From: Halomonas sp. LBP4
Lineage (GTDB): Bacteria; Pseudomonadota; Gammaproteobacteria; Pseudomonadales; Halomonadaceae
Reading direction: 5' to 3'
Length of the DNA stretch: 64,000 nucleotides
Assembly: GCF_003202205.1 (NCBI RefSeq)
Contig: NZ_PDOG01000006.1
Coordinates: forward strand, 125,437-189,436
Positions 1 to 8,314 of this stretch are shown here, in pieces; position 1 is the stretch's first letter; each line of letters opens with the position of its first letter. Below the pieces are notes generated by a model. It worked only from the letters and a program-made list of their open reading frames with translations, ran no database searches and was not told the origin of the DNA. The translations under genes were made by a program, and so were the position numbers.

Positions 1-155
1 GCCACGCAGATCCAGAAGATCGTCATGTGCAGGGAGAATATCTCGCGACTCAGGTCCGTCACCCCGACCGGCATGTTCCAGCCGTTGGCCAGCGCCAGCG
101 GGCTGAGCCCGGCCAGGATACAGCACCCCGCCATCCACACGAGCAACGTGCGCAT
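1..155 (-). CDS. coxB: Cytochrome c oxidase subunit II, N-terminal part (cut by window edge)
   Basis: Only the first 51 codons are inside the window. The product begins with a signal peptide-like stretch (MRTLLVWMAGCCILAGLSPL, cleavage probably near ALA-NGW). The text after it, WNMPVGVTDLSREIFSLHM, is typical of the first part of subunit II just before its first membrane helix. A ribosome site AAGGAG (162-167 on the complement) precedes the ATG. Subunit II carries CuA and accepts electrons from cytochrome c for the terminal oxidase. This is a second oxidase locus, distinct from the complete one at 2.2-7.1 kb; the rest of its operon lies off the left edge. Confidence 0.85.
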   Translation of the reverse strand, partial: MRTLLVWMAGCCILAGLSPLALANGWNMPVGVTDLSREIFSLHMTIFWICV

Positions 156-279
156 CGGCGCCTCCTTGTCGTCGTTATTGTCGTCAACCACCAAGGCTCC
201 AGGGACACCGCCAGGATCGTGGAGCCATCACCCCTATTGTTACTCTTTCTCTTAATTAGTTTTTTCAAGATACAGGACG

Positions 280-285
280 ATTATA
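280..285 (-). promoter_or_regulatory. Candidate -10 element upstream of coxB
   Basis: A perfect TATAAT reads on the minus strand about 125 bases upstream of the partial coxB start, in an AT-rich patch (241-290) that stands out from the GC-rich surroundings. No good -35 hexamer is visible at 16-18 bases, so an activator or an alternative spacing would be needed. The rest of the 156-367 gap shows nothing else recognisable. Confidence 0.4.
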
Positions 286-367
286 GAAGAGGTACAGGAT
301 TCGTCTCTCGACATCAATACCATAAACCGTTAACGCCGGCTTCAACGCTGTCACCCCGGGCAGGCGC

Positions 368-541
368 TCAGCGGGCGGCAAGGTTCGCCACCAGGGCCAC
401 CAGCCCCACCAGGACCAGCGTCATGACGATCCCCACGGCGATGAAAACGACGGGGCGTCCCGTCTCGAAGTCCGTCCGGCGCTGTCGCTCCTTCTGCACG
501 CCGAAGAAGGCGGCCAACACCGACTTGATCACGCTCCACAT
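368..541 (-). CDS. DUF2970 family small membrane protein
   Basis: This is a 57-residue protein with a cytosolic N-terminal half (MWSVIKSVLAAFFGVQKERQ) and one C-terminal transmembrane helix (about residues 30-53, rich in V, L and A). That is the usual size and layout of DUF2970 proteins, which are common beside respiratory genes in gammaproteobacteria; their function is unknown. The ATG at 541 was chosen because AAGGAGA lies about nine bases upstream on the minus strand. Longer in-frame starts upstream give a basic leader unlike the family. It is divergent from the phasin-like gene. Confidence 0.75.
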   Translation of the reverse strand: MWSVIKSVLAAFFGVQKERQRRTDFETGRPVVFIAVGIVMTLVLVGLVALVANLAAR

Positions 542-738
542 TGCGGCTCTCTCCTTCTGCCCGACCATCACGCTCGTTCTTTGGTCGCAGGTGGGTACCG
601 GCACCTTGACCGGCATCAGGTGGGCAACCAACAGCCTCGCGAGGAGCAGGCAAGGCATCGGCCGCCACCTATACTTTACATGTGTCTTTTCCACCTCACG
701 ACTGCCCCCGTCACGCCGGCAGACACAGGAGCCCGCTC

Positions 739-1098
739 ATGAGCAACCGCAAACCGACCTCCCCCACCCCGGCAATGCCCGCGACCGAACCGATGCTGGC
801 ATGGTGGCAGCAACAGTGGCTACAGAGTGCCAGCCCCCTGGCCCGCATGCAGCTGGCCTGGATGGAGAGCCTCGCCGAGGCCATGCAGTTCGAGGCCCAG
901 TACTTCAAGACCATGGCGGAGAGCGGCCAACGAATGGCCGAATGCGTCGGCGGCGAGGACGCGCCCAGCACGCCTGCCGAGGTGCAGGAGTGCTACCAGA
1001 AGCTGGTCAAGGACGTCACCGATGCCCAGATGAAGCGAATGGAAAAGGCCACCCAGCTCTCCCACGAGTTCCGCGAGCGGATCTGGGAGGAGCTCTGA
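739..1098 (+). CDS. Phasin-like / hypothetical helical protein
   Basis: This is a 119-residue, largely helical, soluble protein with no signal peptide. The segment WWQQQWLQSASPLARMQLAW followed by long amphipathic helices and a Lys/Glu-rich C-terminus resembles small phasin-type proteins that coat polyhydroxyalkanoate granules; the match is by overall character, not by a diagnostic motif. AGGAG sits about eight bases before ATG 739. A TATACT at 670-675 could be the -10 of its promoter, but no -35 is clear. No other polyester gene is nearby, so the role stays open. Confidence 0.55.
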   Translation: MSNRKPTSPTPAMPATEPMLAWWQQQWLQSASPLARMQLAWMESLAEAMQFEAQYFKTMAESGQRMAECVGGEDAPSTPAEVQECYQKLVKDVTDAQMKRMEKATQLSHEFRERIWEEL

Positions 1099-1123
1099 GC
1101 CCACAGCGCCATCATGCCGGCGA

Positions 1124-1855
1124 TCAGTGGAGCCCGAAGAGACGCGCCAACAACGGCAGCAGGAAGGCCGTCAGCAGACCGGTCAGGCCCATGGCAAGCC
1201 CCGAGAAGGCACCGGCCACGGCACCGATGCGAGCAAAGGCATGGGCCGTGCCGAAGCCATGCGCCGACAGGCCCAGGGTGAAGCCCTGCACCGCCGGATC
1301 GCGCACCCGCAGCAGGCGGAAGACCCAGGGGGCCAGGGCGCACCCGATGGAGCCGGTCAACAGCACCAGGCCAGCGGCCAGCGAGGGGATCCCGCCGATC
1401 TGCTCGGCGATGCCCATGGCGATCGGCGAGGTCACCGAACGAGGAGCCAGCGACAGCAGGGTCTCGGCGCGCGCGCCCAGGAGCATGGCCAGCCCCAGGG
1501 TCGAGCCCACGGCAGTGACGATGCCGGCCCCACAGGCCAGCAGCAACGGGACCAGCAGGCGACGCACCCGCTCGCGATGGTCATAGAGCGGAATGGCCAG
1601 GGCCACGGTGGCGGGCCCGAGCAGGAAGTGGATGAACTGGGCCCCCTCGAAGTAGGTGGAATAGTCCATGTCCACCAGCAGCAGGAAGGCGATCAGCAGG
1701 ACAATGGAGAGGGTCACCGGATGCAGCAGCGAGGTTCCGCCCAGCGCACGATTGATCCGCACCGCGGCAGTGAAGGCCAGCAGCGTCACCAGCAACGACA
1801 ATAGCGGATGCCCGGAGAGATAGACCCATAGCTGATCCAGGGCCGCGACCTTCAT
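1124..1855 (-). CDS. lrgB: LrgB/CidB family membrane protein
   Basis: This 243-residue polytopic membrane protein has about six to seven hydrophobic segments and LrgB hallmarks: the RSVTSPIAMGIAEQIGG loop and the late GLSAHGFGTAHA segment. LrgAB/CidAB pairs are described as holin/antiholin-like proteins linked to autolysis, and in several organisms to pyruvate or glycolate-type transport. The start codon overlaps the lrgA stop by four bases (ATGA), so the two are translationally coupled. The pair directly follows the cytochrome oxidase genes and may be co-transcribed with them. Confidence 0.9.
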   Translation of the reverse strand: MKVAALDQLWVYLSGHPLLSLLVTLLAFTAAVRINRALGGTSLLHPVTLSIVLLIAFLLLVDMDYSTYFEGAQFIHFLLGPATVALAIPLYDHRERVRRLLVPLLLACGAGIVTAVGSTLGLAMLLGARAETLLSLAPRSVTSPIAMGIAEQIGGIPSLAAGLVLLTGSIGCALAPWVFRLLRVRDPAVQGFTLGLSAHGFGTAHAFARIGAVAGAFSGLAMGLTGLLTAFLLPLLARLFGLH

Positions 1856-2208
1856 GATCGCCCTCCCTGCCGGCGATTCAACCGCTCGAGCAACCAGCCG
1901 GTGACCGCCAGGGTGACGGCCGTGGAAACCACCAGGGTCACCAGGATAGGCCAGAGGTCGAGACCGATCAGCTCGAAATGCCCCATCAGGCCGACTCCCG
2001 CCGGCACGAACAGCAGCGTCAGGTAGCGCAACAGCCCCTCACCGGTCATGCGCAGGCTATCCGGCACCTTGCCACGGATCATCAGCCCCGCCAGCAGGAT
2101 CACCATGCCGATCACCGGCCCCGGCACGGGCAGGACAAGGCCACGGGCGACCAGCTCACCGAGGAACTGGCAGGCCAGCAGCACGCTCATGCCCATGATC
2201 AACGGCAC
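1852..2208 (-). CDS. lrgA: LrgA/CidA family holin-like protein
   Basis: This is a 118-residue protein with four predicted membrane helices, the normal size of the CidA/LrgA family. The segment LVLPVPGPVIGMVILLAGLM carries the family's P-G-P-V-I-G-M pattern. It is the small partner of LrgB, coupled to it by an ATGA overlap. Only 25 bases separate it from the subunit IV gene upstream, with no terminator visible. An oxidase-lrgAB transcript is therefore possible, though the functional link is not established from sequence. Confidence 0.88.
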   Translation of the reverse strand: MPLIMGMSVLLACQFLGELVARGLVLPVPGPVIGMVILLAGLMIRGKVPDSLRMTGEGLLRYLTLLFVPAGVGLMGHFELIGLDLWPILVTLVVSTAVTLAVTGWLLERLNRRQGGRS

Positions 2209-2233
2209 GCTCGCCCCCCCGGTCGTCTATCCA

Positions 2234-2551
2234 TCAATTGGCGAAGAAGGTCAGGCGCATCACCAGCGTATGGTTCGACTCCAGCATCATCAGCCCCATC
2301 AGGAACAACAGCACCCCCGGTGGCACCAGCACGACACTGATGATCGCCAGCCGCTCCCAGACCATATGCATGAATACCGCGATGATCAGGCCGGCCTTCA
2401 TCAGCATGAACAGCGTGATCAGGGTCCACTTGAGGTAGCCCTCCATCCCCACATAGTCGACCAGGTAGGAGAACACGCTGAGCACGAACAACAGGAACCA
2501 GATCCATAGATAGACCCGCAGTGGATGCTGCTGATGTCCTTCACTCGCCAT
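2234..2551 (-). CDS. Cytochrome c oxidase subunit IV (bacterial type)
   Basis: This is a 105-residue protein with three hydrophobic helices (about residues 12-32, 40-60 and 70-92) of the prokaryotic subunit IV type (COX4_pro/CyoD-like). It includes the conserved stretch LKAGLIIAVFMHM with a histidine after the second helix; here the first residues read LMKAGLIIAVFMHM. It is a non-catalytic accessory subunit of the heme-copper oxidase in the inner membrane. It lies 18 bases after the upstream subunit III gene, as the last oxidase gene before lrgAB. Confidence 0.85.
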   Translation of the reverse strand: MASEGHQQHPLRVYLWIWFLLFVLSVFSYLVDYVGMEGYLKWTLITLFMLMKAGLIIAVFMHMVWERLAIISVVLVPPGVLLFLMGLMMLESNHTLVMRLTFFAN

Positions 2552-2569
2552 GACGACCTCCCCGGGGTG

Positions 2570-3277
2570 CTACCACAGATAGAAGAACGCGAAGATGAAT
2601 ACCCACACCAGGTCCACGAAGTGCCAGTACAGGCCGAGGGTCTCGACCATCTCGTAGCGGCCCTTGCGGCCGGTGAGAAAGCCGGGACGCTGGTCGTCCA
2701 GCGCCCCCCGCACGACCTTGACCGCCATGATCACCAGAAACAGCACCCCGAAGCTCACATGGGTGCCGTGGAAGCCGGTGATCAGGAAGAACGCCGCCCC
2801 GAACTGGGCCGTGCCCCAGGGGTTCCCCCAGGGCCGGACACCCTCCTCGATCAGCTTGGTCCATTCGAACGCCTGCAAGCCGACGAAGGAGGCACCGAGC
2901 AGTGCGGTCAGGATCAGCAGCACGGCGGTCATGCGACGGTTCTTTTCGTAACCGTACTTGACCGCCAGCGCCATGGTGCCGCTGCTACTGATCAGGATGA
3001 AGGTCATGATCGCGATCAACAGCAAGGGAACCTGTTGCCCGCCCACGTGCAGGGCGAAGACCTCGCTGGCATCCGGCCAGGTGTCGGTGGTCGACATGCG
3101 CATCGTCATGTAGCCGACCAGGAAACAGGCGAAGATGAAGATATCGCTCAACAGGAAGATCCACATCATCGCCTTGCCCCAGGGGACATTGAAGACCCGC
3201 CGGTCCGAGGACCAGTCCGAGACGAGGCCCCTCACCCCCTCGGGCGAACCGGGACCATGGGAACCAGGATTGGCCAT
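2570..3277 (-). CDS. Cytochrome c oxidase subunit III
   Basis: This 235-residue protein has the diagnostic subunit III features. There is an internal glutamate in the helix AFEWTKLI, the motif FFLITGFHGTHVSFG in the middle, and a C-terminal GLYWHFVDLVWVFIF. Start ATG 3277 (MANPGSHG) follows AGGAGGGCAAGCG; upstream in-frame codons give a composition unlike the family. Subunit III stabilises the catalytic core of the oxidase and has no metal centre. It is preceded by a second, more divergent subunit III-like gene 14 bases away. Confidence 0.92.
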   Translation of the reverse strand: MANPGSHGPGSPEGVRGLVSDWSSDRRVFNVPWGKAMMWIFLLSDIFIFACFLVGYMTMRMSTTDTWPDASEVFALHVGGQQVPLLLIAIMTFILISSSGTMALAVKYGYEKNRRMTAVLLILTALLGASFVGLQAFEWTKLIEEGVRPWGNPWGTAQFGAAFFLITGFHGTHVSFGVLFLVIMAVKVVRGALDDQRPGFLTGRKGRYEMVETLGLYWHFVDLVWVFIFAFFYLW

Positions 3278-3291
3278 CGCTTGCCCTCCTG

Positions 3292-3951
3292 TCAGGTCGA
3301 CAACACCAGCATGAAGAGAATGCCCCACACCACCAGCAGGTAATGCCAGTACAGCGCGCACAGCTCGACGCTGCCGCACAACCGCTCGGGCGTGGCGCCC
3401 CCCCTGAAGCGGAACAGTGTCCTGGCCCAGACGACCAGGCCGCCCAGCAGGTGCAGACCATGCAGGGCGGTCAGCAGGTAGAAGAAGGCATTGGCCGGGT
3501 TGGCCGCCAGGTAGTGGCCCGCCGCCTCGAGCTGCCACCAGACCAGGCCCTGGCCGAGGACAAAGGCAATGCTACAGGCCCCGCCAGCGATCAGGCCGAT
3601 GCCGAGTTCACCGCGCCTGCCGTGCCGGGCCGCCCCCCAGGCCCGCTGCAGGGCCAGGCTGCCCAGCACCAGCAGCGCGGTGTTGAACCAGAGCAGCCCC
3701 GGCGTCGGCAGCGACCGCCAGTCGGCGCCCATTTCCATGCGCATCATGTAGGCGCTGATGGTCAGGGCGAACAGCGATGTCGCCACCGCCAGGAACACTG
3801 CCAGCCCCACCCGAGGCGCCGTCACCGCCGCCGGCCGCTCACCGAGCGCGCCGCCCGGCACCTCCCAGGGCCTGACATTGATCGAGTGACTGAACAGCCA
3901 GCCACCGAACAGCGCCATCAGCAGCGACAGGAAGACCAGCGAGATGATCAT
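3292..3951 (-). CDS. Second, divergent subunit III-like protein of the same oxidase
   Basis: This is a 219-residue polytopic membrane protein ending in ALYWHYLLVVWGILFMLVL, with LTALHGLHLLGGLVVWAR in the middle, both recognisable as subunit III-family segments. It lacks the longer loops of the neighbouring subunit III. The N-terminal part (FGGWLFSHSINVRPWEVPGG) has an additional membrane anchor. Start ATG 3951 overlaps the subunit I stop by four bases (ATGA), with GAGGAG just upstream. Oxidase clusters with two subunit III homologues are known for the alternative coxMNOP-type oxidases; assignment to that group here is inference. Confidence 0.8.
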   Translation of the reverse strand: MIISLVFLSLLMALFGGWLFSHSINVRPWEVPGGALGERPAAVTAPRVGLAVFLAVATSLFALTISAYMMRMEMGADWRSLPTPGLLWFNTALLVLGSLALQRAWGAARHGRRGELGIGLIAGGACSIAFVLGQGLVWWQLEAAGHYLAANPANAFFYLLTALHGLHLLGGLVVWARTLFRFRGGATPERLCGSVELCALYWHYLLVVWGILFMLVLST

Positions 3952-5711
3952 CGGCGCTCCTCGCCCTCGTGGGGGACCGTCTGCGGGATGAAGTCTCGCT
4001 CGGCGCCGGGCACGCTGTAGTCGTAGGCCCAGCGATGGACCACCGGCAACTCGTCGCCGAAGTTGCCGTGACGGGGCGGCGTATGCTCGGTCTGCCACTC
4101 CAGGGTCGTCGCCTGCCAGGGGTTGGGGCCCGACTCGCGACCGCGGAAGTAGCTCCAGGCCAGGTTGAAGAGGAACAGCACCTGGGCCAGGGAGACGATG
4201 ATCGCCGCAACGGTGATCACGCTGTTCATGGTCACCACCGAATCGGGGATGAAGGCCGTCTCGCCATACGCATAGTAGCGCCGCGGCACGCCGGCGAAGC
4301 CCATGAAGTGCATCGGAAAGTAGATGACATAGGTGCCGAGGAAGGTCACCCAGAAATGCACCTTGCCCAGGCGATCGTCGAGCATCCGGCCGGTGACCTT
4401 GGGATACCAGTGGTAGATGGCCCCGAAGATCACCAGGATCGGCGCCACGGCCATCACCATATGGAAATGGCCGACCACGAAATAGGTGTCCGACAAGGGC
4501 ACGTCCACGGTGACGTTACCGAGAAACAGGCCGCTCAGGCCGCCGTTGACGAAGGTGAAGAGGAAACCGATGGCAAACAGCATCGGCACCGACAGGTGGA
4601 TATTGCCCCGCCACAGGGTCAGCACCCAGTTGTAGACCTTGATCGCCGTGGGCACCGCGATGATCAGGGTGGTGGTGGCGAACAGGAAGCCGAAATAGGG
4701 ATTCATGCCGCTGACGAACATGTGGTGCGCCCAGACGATGAAGCTCAGCACCCCGATGATGATGATGGCCCAGACCATCATGCGGTAGCCGAAGATGTTC
4801 TTGCGCGCATGGGTCGCCAGCAGGTCGGAGACGATGCCGAAGGCCGGCAGCGCGACGATATAGACCTCGGGATGGCCGAAGAACCAGAACAGGTGCTGGA
4901 AGAGCAGCGGGCTGCCGCCCTCGTGGCTTGACTGCTCGCCCAGGGTCTGCATCTCGGGCATGAAGAAGCTGGTGCCCAGCAGCAGGTCGCATATCGTCAT
5001 CAGCACGGCCACCAGCAACGCCGGGAAGGCCAGCAGCGCCATGACCGTGGCCATGAAGATCCCCCAGACGGTCAGCGGCAGGCGCATCAGCGTCATGCCG
5101 CGGGTGCGCGCCTGCAGCACCGTGACCACATAGTTGAGCCCGCCCATGGTGAAGCCGATGATGAACACCGACAACGACACCAGCATCAGCAGGATGCCGC
5201 CGTCGACTCCCGGCGTACCCTGGCTGATCACCTGGGGCGGGTACAGCGTCCAGCCGCCCCCCGAGGGACCGCCCGGCACGAAGAAGCTCGCCACCAGGAT
5301 CAGCACCGAGGCCAGGTAGAACCAGTAGCTGAGCATGTTGAGGTAGGGAAAGACCATGTCCCGCGCACCGCACATCAGCGGGATCAGGTAGTTGCCGAAG
5401 CCCCCCAGGAGCAGGGCGGTGAGCAGATAGACCACCATGATCATGCCGTGCATGGTCACGTACTGCAGGTAGTTGCTCGGGTCGACCAGCGAGAAGGCGT
5501 TGGGGAACCCGAGCTGCAGGCGGATCAGGATCGACAGCACCAGGGCCACCAGGCCGATGGCCGTGGCGGTGATGGCGTACTGGATCGCGATGACCTTGGC
5601 GTCCTGGCTCCAGATGTACTTGCCGATGAAGGTCTTGGGATGGACGAGCTCCATCTCCTCGATATCGCTCGCGGCTGCATAGGATGCGCTGTCGTGTCCC
5701 CGTTCGGCCAT
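3948..5711 (-). CDS. ctaD: Cytochrome c oxidase subunit I
   Basis: This is a 587-residue catalytic subunit of an A-type heme-copper oxidase with about 12 membrane helices. The heme a ligand region reads MHGMIMVVYLL. The CuB/heme a3 site is recognisable in LFWFFGHPEVYIVALPAFG (His, the E of the D channel, and the cross-linked Tyr), WAHHMFVSG (two His) and VGHFHMVMA (the two heme His). The D-channel segment GARDMVFPYLNMLSYW has M where many A-type enzymes carry a second Asn. It lies three bases after subunit II and is coupled to the divergent subunit III. Confidence 0.96.
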   Translation of the reverse strand: MAERGHDSASYAAASDIEEMELVHPKTFIGKYIWSQDAKVIAIQYAITATAIGLVALVLSILIRLQLGFPNAFSLVDPSNYLQYVTMHGMIMVVYLLTALLLGGFGNYLIPLMCGARDMVFPYLNMLSYWFYLASVLILVASFFVPGGPSGGGWTLYPPQVISQGTPGVDGGILLMLVSLSVFIIGFTMGGLNYVVTVLQARTRGMTLMRLPLTVWGIFMATVMALLAFPALLVAVLMTICDLLLGTSFFMPEMQTLGEQSSHEGGSPLLFQHLFWFFGHPEVYIVALPAFGIVSDLLATHARKNIFGYRMMVWAIIIIGVLSFIVWAHHMFVSGMNPYFGFLFATTTLIIAVPTAIKVYNWVLTLWRGNIHLSVPMLFAIGFLFTFVNGGLSGLFLGNVTVDVPLSDTYFVVGHFHMVMAVAPILVIFGAIYHWYPKVTGRMLDDRLGKVHFWVTFLGTYVIYFPMHFMGFAGVPRRYYAYGETAFIPDSVVTMNSVITVAAIIVSLAQVLFLFNLAWSYFRGRESGPNPWQATTLEWQTEHTPPRHGNFGDELPVVHRWAYDYSVPGAERDFIPQTVPHEGEERR

Positions 5712-5714
5712 CGC

Positions 5715-7082
5715 TCACTCCTCCCCACTGCCGGCCAGCGTATTGATATGGGCGACCACATCGTCGACGGCCCGGTCGTCGACCAGCACCTGCGCCATGT
5801 CGACCATCTGGTGACCATAGAGGTCTTGGGGATGGCGACCGCGAATGCCTTCCCGGAAATGCCGCAACTGCCTGGCCAGATACCAGTCGTGCATGCCCGC
5901 CAGGCGCGGAGCATTGGTGGCCCGTATTCCCTGGCCTTCGGCGCCGTGACAGGAGCCGCAGGTGCGATAGAGCCGCGCTCCGCGTTTGGCATCCCCCGAC
6001 AGACTGGCCTCGACCGGCTCGTCAGGCAGGGTCTGGAGGTAGGCGGCGAGATCGGCGATCGCTTGCCGGTCGGGGAGCTGGGTTGCGAAGGGACGCATCT
6101 GCTGCCCGAAGGTATCGTCCTCATGGGTCCCGCGGGCCCCGGCGCGGAACAGCTCGAGCTGGCGCTCGAGATACCAGGGCTCGAGGCCGGCGAGCCTGGG
6201 CGCATTCTGGTCGGGGTTGCCCTGCCCTTCGCTGCCATGGCAGGCGGCGCAGCTGGCGAAGTGGGCCTCCCCGGCCTCGGGGTCACCCGGCTCACGGGCC
6301 GCGAGCTCGGCATGGGTGGGCTGTTCGGCCAGCCAGTCGTCGAACGCTGCCGGCTCGACGACATCCACCCGGCCACGCATGGCGAAGTGGGCGATGCCGC
6401 ACAACTCGGCGCAGCTCACCTCGAACTCGCCGGTCTCGGTAGGCGTCAGCCAGAAATAGGTGACCTGGCCCGGCACCATGTCCATCTTGGCGCGGAAGTT
6501 GGCCACCTGGAAATTGTGCAACACGTCCTTGGAACGCAGCACCATCTTGACCGGTCGATCGACGGGCAGCACCAGACGCGGACTCTGGATCAGCACATCG
6601 TCCCGGCCGGCGGCATCGCCGACCAGGCCGAAAGGGTTGTCCGGGCCGATGAGGCGAGTCTGCACGGCGCCGAAACGGCCGTCTTCCCCGGGAAAACGGT
6701 AGCTCCAGTGCCACTGCTGCCCGACCACCTCGACCTCGTGGGCATCCTCGGGGACCGAGACGAAGGCCCCCCACACCAGCAGCCCGGGAGCCAGCAGCGC
6801 GGCAATGCCGATCGTCGTCAGGCCGGCAAGCCAGGCCTCGAGCCTCTTGTTCTCGGGGTCATAGTGCGACCGCCGCTGCTTGTGGTAGCGATAGCGGATG
6901 ATGGCGAAGGCGAGGAACAGGTTGACGGCGACGAACACCGCTCCCGTGACCCAGATGGTGACATGGATGGTGTCATCGATGGTCCCCCAGTTGGAGGCCA
7001 ACGGCGTCAGCTTCCAGGGACTGAGAAAAAAGAACAGTACCGACCCCAGCGCCAACACGATGACAGCAATCGCTATCGCCAT
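5715..7082 (-). CDS. Cytochrome c oxidase subunit II fused to two cytochrome c domains
   Basis: This 455-residue protein has two N-terminal membrane helices (about 5-22 and 38-58) and a periplasmic CuA domain with GQQWHWSYRFPGED. The CuA ligands lie in EVSCAELCGIAHFAM (Cys, Cys, His, Met). Two tandem class I cytochrome c domains follow, with CAACH near residue 278 and CGSCH near 381. Ordinary subunit II has no heme; single fusions are common and double fusions less so. The electron donor may therefore be bypassed or extended by the built-in c domains. Start ATG 7082 was chosen for GGGAGGGAGG eight bases upstream. First gene of the cluster. Confidence 0.95.
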   Translation of the reverse strand: MAIAIAVIVLALGSVLFFFLSPWKLTPLASNWGTIDDTIHVTIWVTGAVFVAVNLFLAFAIIRYRYHKQRRSHYDPENKRLEAWLAGLTTIGIAALLAPGLLVWGAFVSVPEDAHEVEVVGQQWHWSYRFPGEDGRFGAVQTRLIGPDNPFGLVGDAAGRDDVLIQSPRLVLPVDRPVKMVLRSKDVLHNFQVANFRAKMDMVPGQVTYFWLTPTETGEFEVSCAELCGIAHFAMRGRVDVVEPAAFDDWLAEQPTHAELAAREPGDPEAGEAHFASCAACHGSEGQGNPDQNAPRLAGLEPWYLERQLELFRAGARGTHEDDTFGQQMRPFATQLPDRQAIADLAAYLQTLPDEPVEASLSGDAKRGARLYRTCGSCHGAEGQGIRATNAPRLAGMHDWYLARQLRHFREGIRGRHPQDLYGHQMVDMAQVLVDDRAVDDVVAHINTLAGSGEE

Positions 7083-7140
7083 CGGCCTCCCTCCCTTGCA
7101 CTCCACTGCCCGTTGCACAAGTTGAGTACATTATGGAACC

Positions 7141-7170
7141 ACTATAGTGATTGCCTCCGAAGCCCGCCAA
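7141..7170 (-). promoter_or_regulatory. Candidate promoter of the oxidase-lrgAB cluster
   Basis: On the minus strand TTGGCG (7165-7170) and TATAGT (7141-7146) are separated by 18 bases, about 60 bases upstream of the subunit II start. The -10 lies inside the perfect 10-bp palindrome CACTATAGTG (7140-7149), which might be an operator. This is a sequence match only; no regulator can be named. Confidence 0.45.
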
Positions 7171-7271
7171 CATCCAGGCGGCACGCAGGAAAAAGCGGCG
7201 CCCCCGTCGCGTGACGCCGGCCTGCCGCGGATGCCCGAGCCAAGCGATTGAAACTGAAGCGCAAAGAGGGC

Positions 7272-7300
7272 TTTTCATTTGCCTCGCAACGCGCTAGTAT
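7272..7300 (+). promoter_or_regulatory. Candidate promoter of the tRNA-Pro gene
   Basis: TTTTCA (7272-7277) and TAGTAT (7295-7300) are separated by 17 bases, followed by a GC-rich stretch (ACGCCTCG) like the discriminators of stable RNA promoters. The tRNA begins 54 bases after the -10. Confidence 0.5.
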
Positions 7301-7353
7301 ACGCCTCGTTCTCGGGGGCCACTGGCAGTAGCCACCAGTCACCGAAAACCTGT

Positions 7354-7430
7354 CGGAGCGTGGCGCAGCTTGGTAGCGCGCTGCAATGGGGTTGCAGAGG
7401 TCGCAGGTTCGAATCCTGTCGCTCCGACCA
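7354..7430 (+). tRNA. tRNA-Pro (anticodon GGG)
   Basis: This is a full 77-base cloverleaf. The acceptor stem CGGAGCG pairs with CGCTCCG. The D arm is GCGC-AGCTTGGTA-GCGC, and the anticodon stem CTGCA/TGCAG encloses the loop ATGGGGT with anticodon GGG at 7388-7390. The T arm is GCAGG-TTCGAAT-CCTGT. The discriminator A and the 3' CCA are encoded. The GGG anticodon reads CCC and CCU proline codons. Confidence 0.97.
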
Positions 7431-7443
7431 TGAACATCAAGAG

Positions 7444-7481
7444 AAACCGCCACTTACGGGTCATGCCGGGTGGCGGTTTTT
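7444..7481 (+). terminator. Rho-independent terminator after tRNA-Pro
   Basis: AAACCGCCAC (7444-7453) pairs with GTGGCGGTTT (7470-7479) across a 16-base loop and is followed by a run of five T (7477-7481). It starts 14 bases after the encoded CCA. Confidence 0.85.
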
Positions 7482-7712
7482 CGTCGTGGGTATCACCGGG
7501 GGCCTCCCCGGCTTGCCGATCCCCGCTTTATCGACAACCTTGAAGTAGTGGAGTCCCATCTGCGGTCAAGGCGGCATCGACTCATCCGATGAGCCAGGGC
7601 ATGACCTCGCCGCACGGCTGCGGCGGAGACAGGGAGACGGCTGACTGGAAAGGAGCAGGAGGATACCGGGCATTGTGCCTGCCTCCTCGATGTTGCTGGA
7701 CTGGAGAAGAAC

Positions 7713-8249
7713 ATGAGTCGCTTATATTTCTTGACCCCTGACCTGGATACCACCGTCAACATCGCCCATGAGCTGAACGACCTCAAGCTGAAGAAGCATG
7801 AGGTTCATGTCACGGGCAGAGACTGGAAACTTCTGGAAAAACAGGGGGTGCACAACGCCACCCTACGCGAGACCACGGATGTGGTCAATGCGGCAATGCG
7901 CGGTCTCAAGTATGGCGTCCCGCTCGGGCTCGTACTGGGCATCATCGCCTACGTCGTGCTGGACAGGGCCATCGACGGCGTCAGCTTTATCCTGCTGATC
8001 CTCGGCATGGCGGTGTTCGGCGGCCTGTTCGGCATCTGGAGCAGCACCATGATCGGGGTGTCGGTGCATGACGTGAAGGTCGACAAGTTCGAGGATGACA
8101 TCGAGAACGGCGCCTTCCTGATGATGGTGGACGTTCCCGCTGATCGCGAGGACGAGATCTATACGGCGATCCATCGTCACCACCCGGATGTGGTCATCGA
8201 CAAGGTCACCCGCGATGAACTGAGGCACCACTGGGGAGCGGGACGGTGA
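7713..8249 (+). CDS. Two-helix glycine-rich membrane protein, function unknown
   Basis: This 178-residue protein has a soluble N-terminal third (residues 1-65). Two hydrophobic segments follow (about 71-87 and 92-112) with small-residue packing: VPLGLVLGIIAYVVLD and ILGMAVFGGLFGIWSS. The soluble C-terminal domain ends at about residue 178. This layout resembles DUF1269-type proteins, but I cannot confirm the family by eye. GGAGAAGA lies before the ATG. It stands alone between the tRNA terminator and a convergent gene. The 7482-7712 gap upstream shows no other feature I can support. Confidence 0.7.
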   Translation: MSRLYFLTPDLDTTVNIAHELNDLKLKKHEVHVTGRDWKLLEKQGVHNATLRETTDVVNAAMRGLKYGVPLGLVLGIIAYVVLDRAIDGVSFILLILGMAVFGGLFGIWSSTMIGVSVHDVKVDKFEDDIENGAFLMMVDVPADREDEIYTAIHRHHPDVVIDKVTRDELRHHWGAGR

Positions 8250-8314
8250 GCATGGAGGTGAAGCACCTGATCGGCCCAGCCTGAAGCGTCCCGCCTCCCC
8301 AGGCGCCGTGCCCG

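Noticed and set aside
27..1586. Very long plus-strand open frame over the first 1.6 kb
   Set aside because: It covers coxB, DUF2970 and lrgB in antisense and crosses the phasin-like gene in another frame. The translation is low-complexity, typical of high-GC shadow frames.
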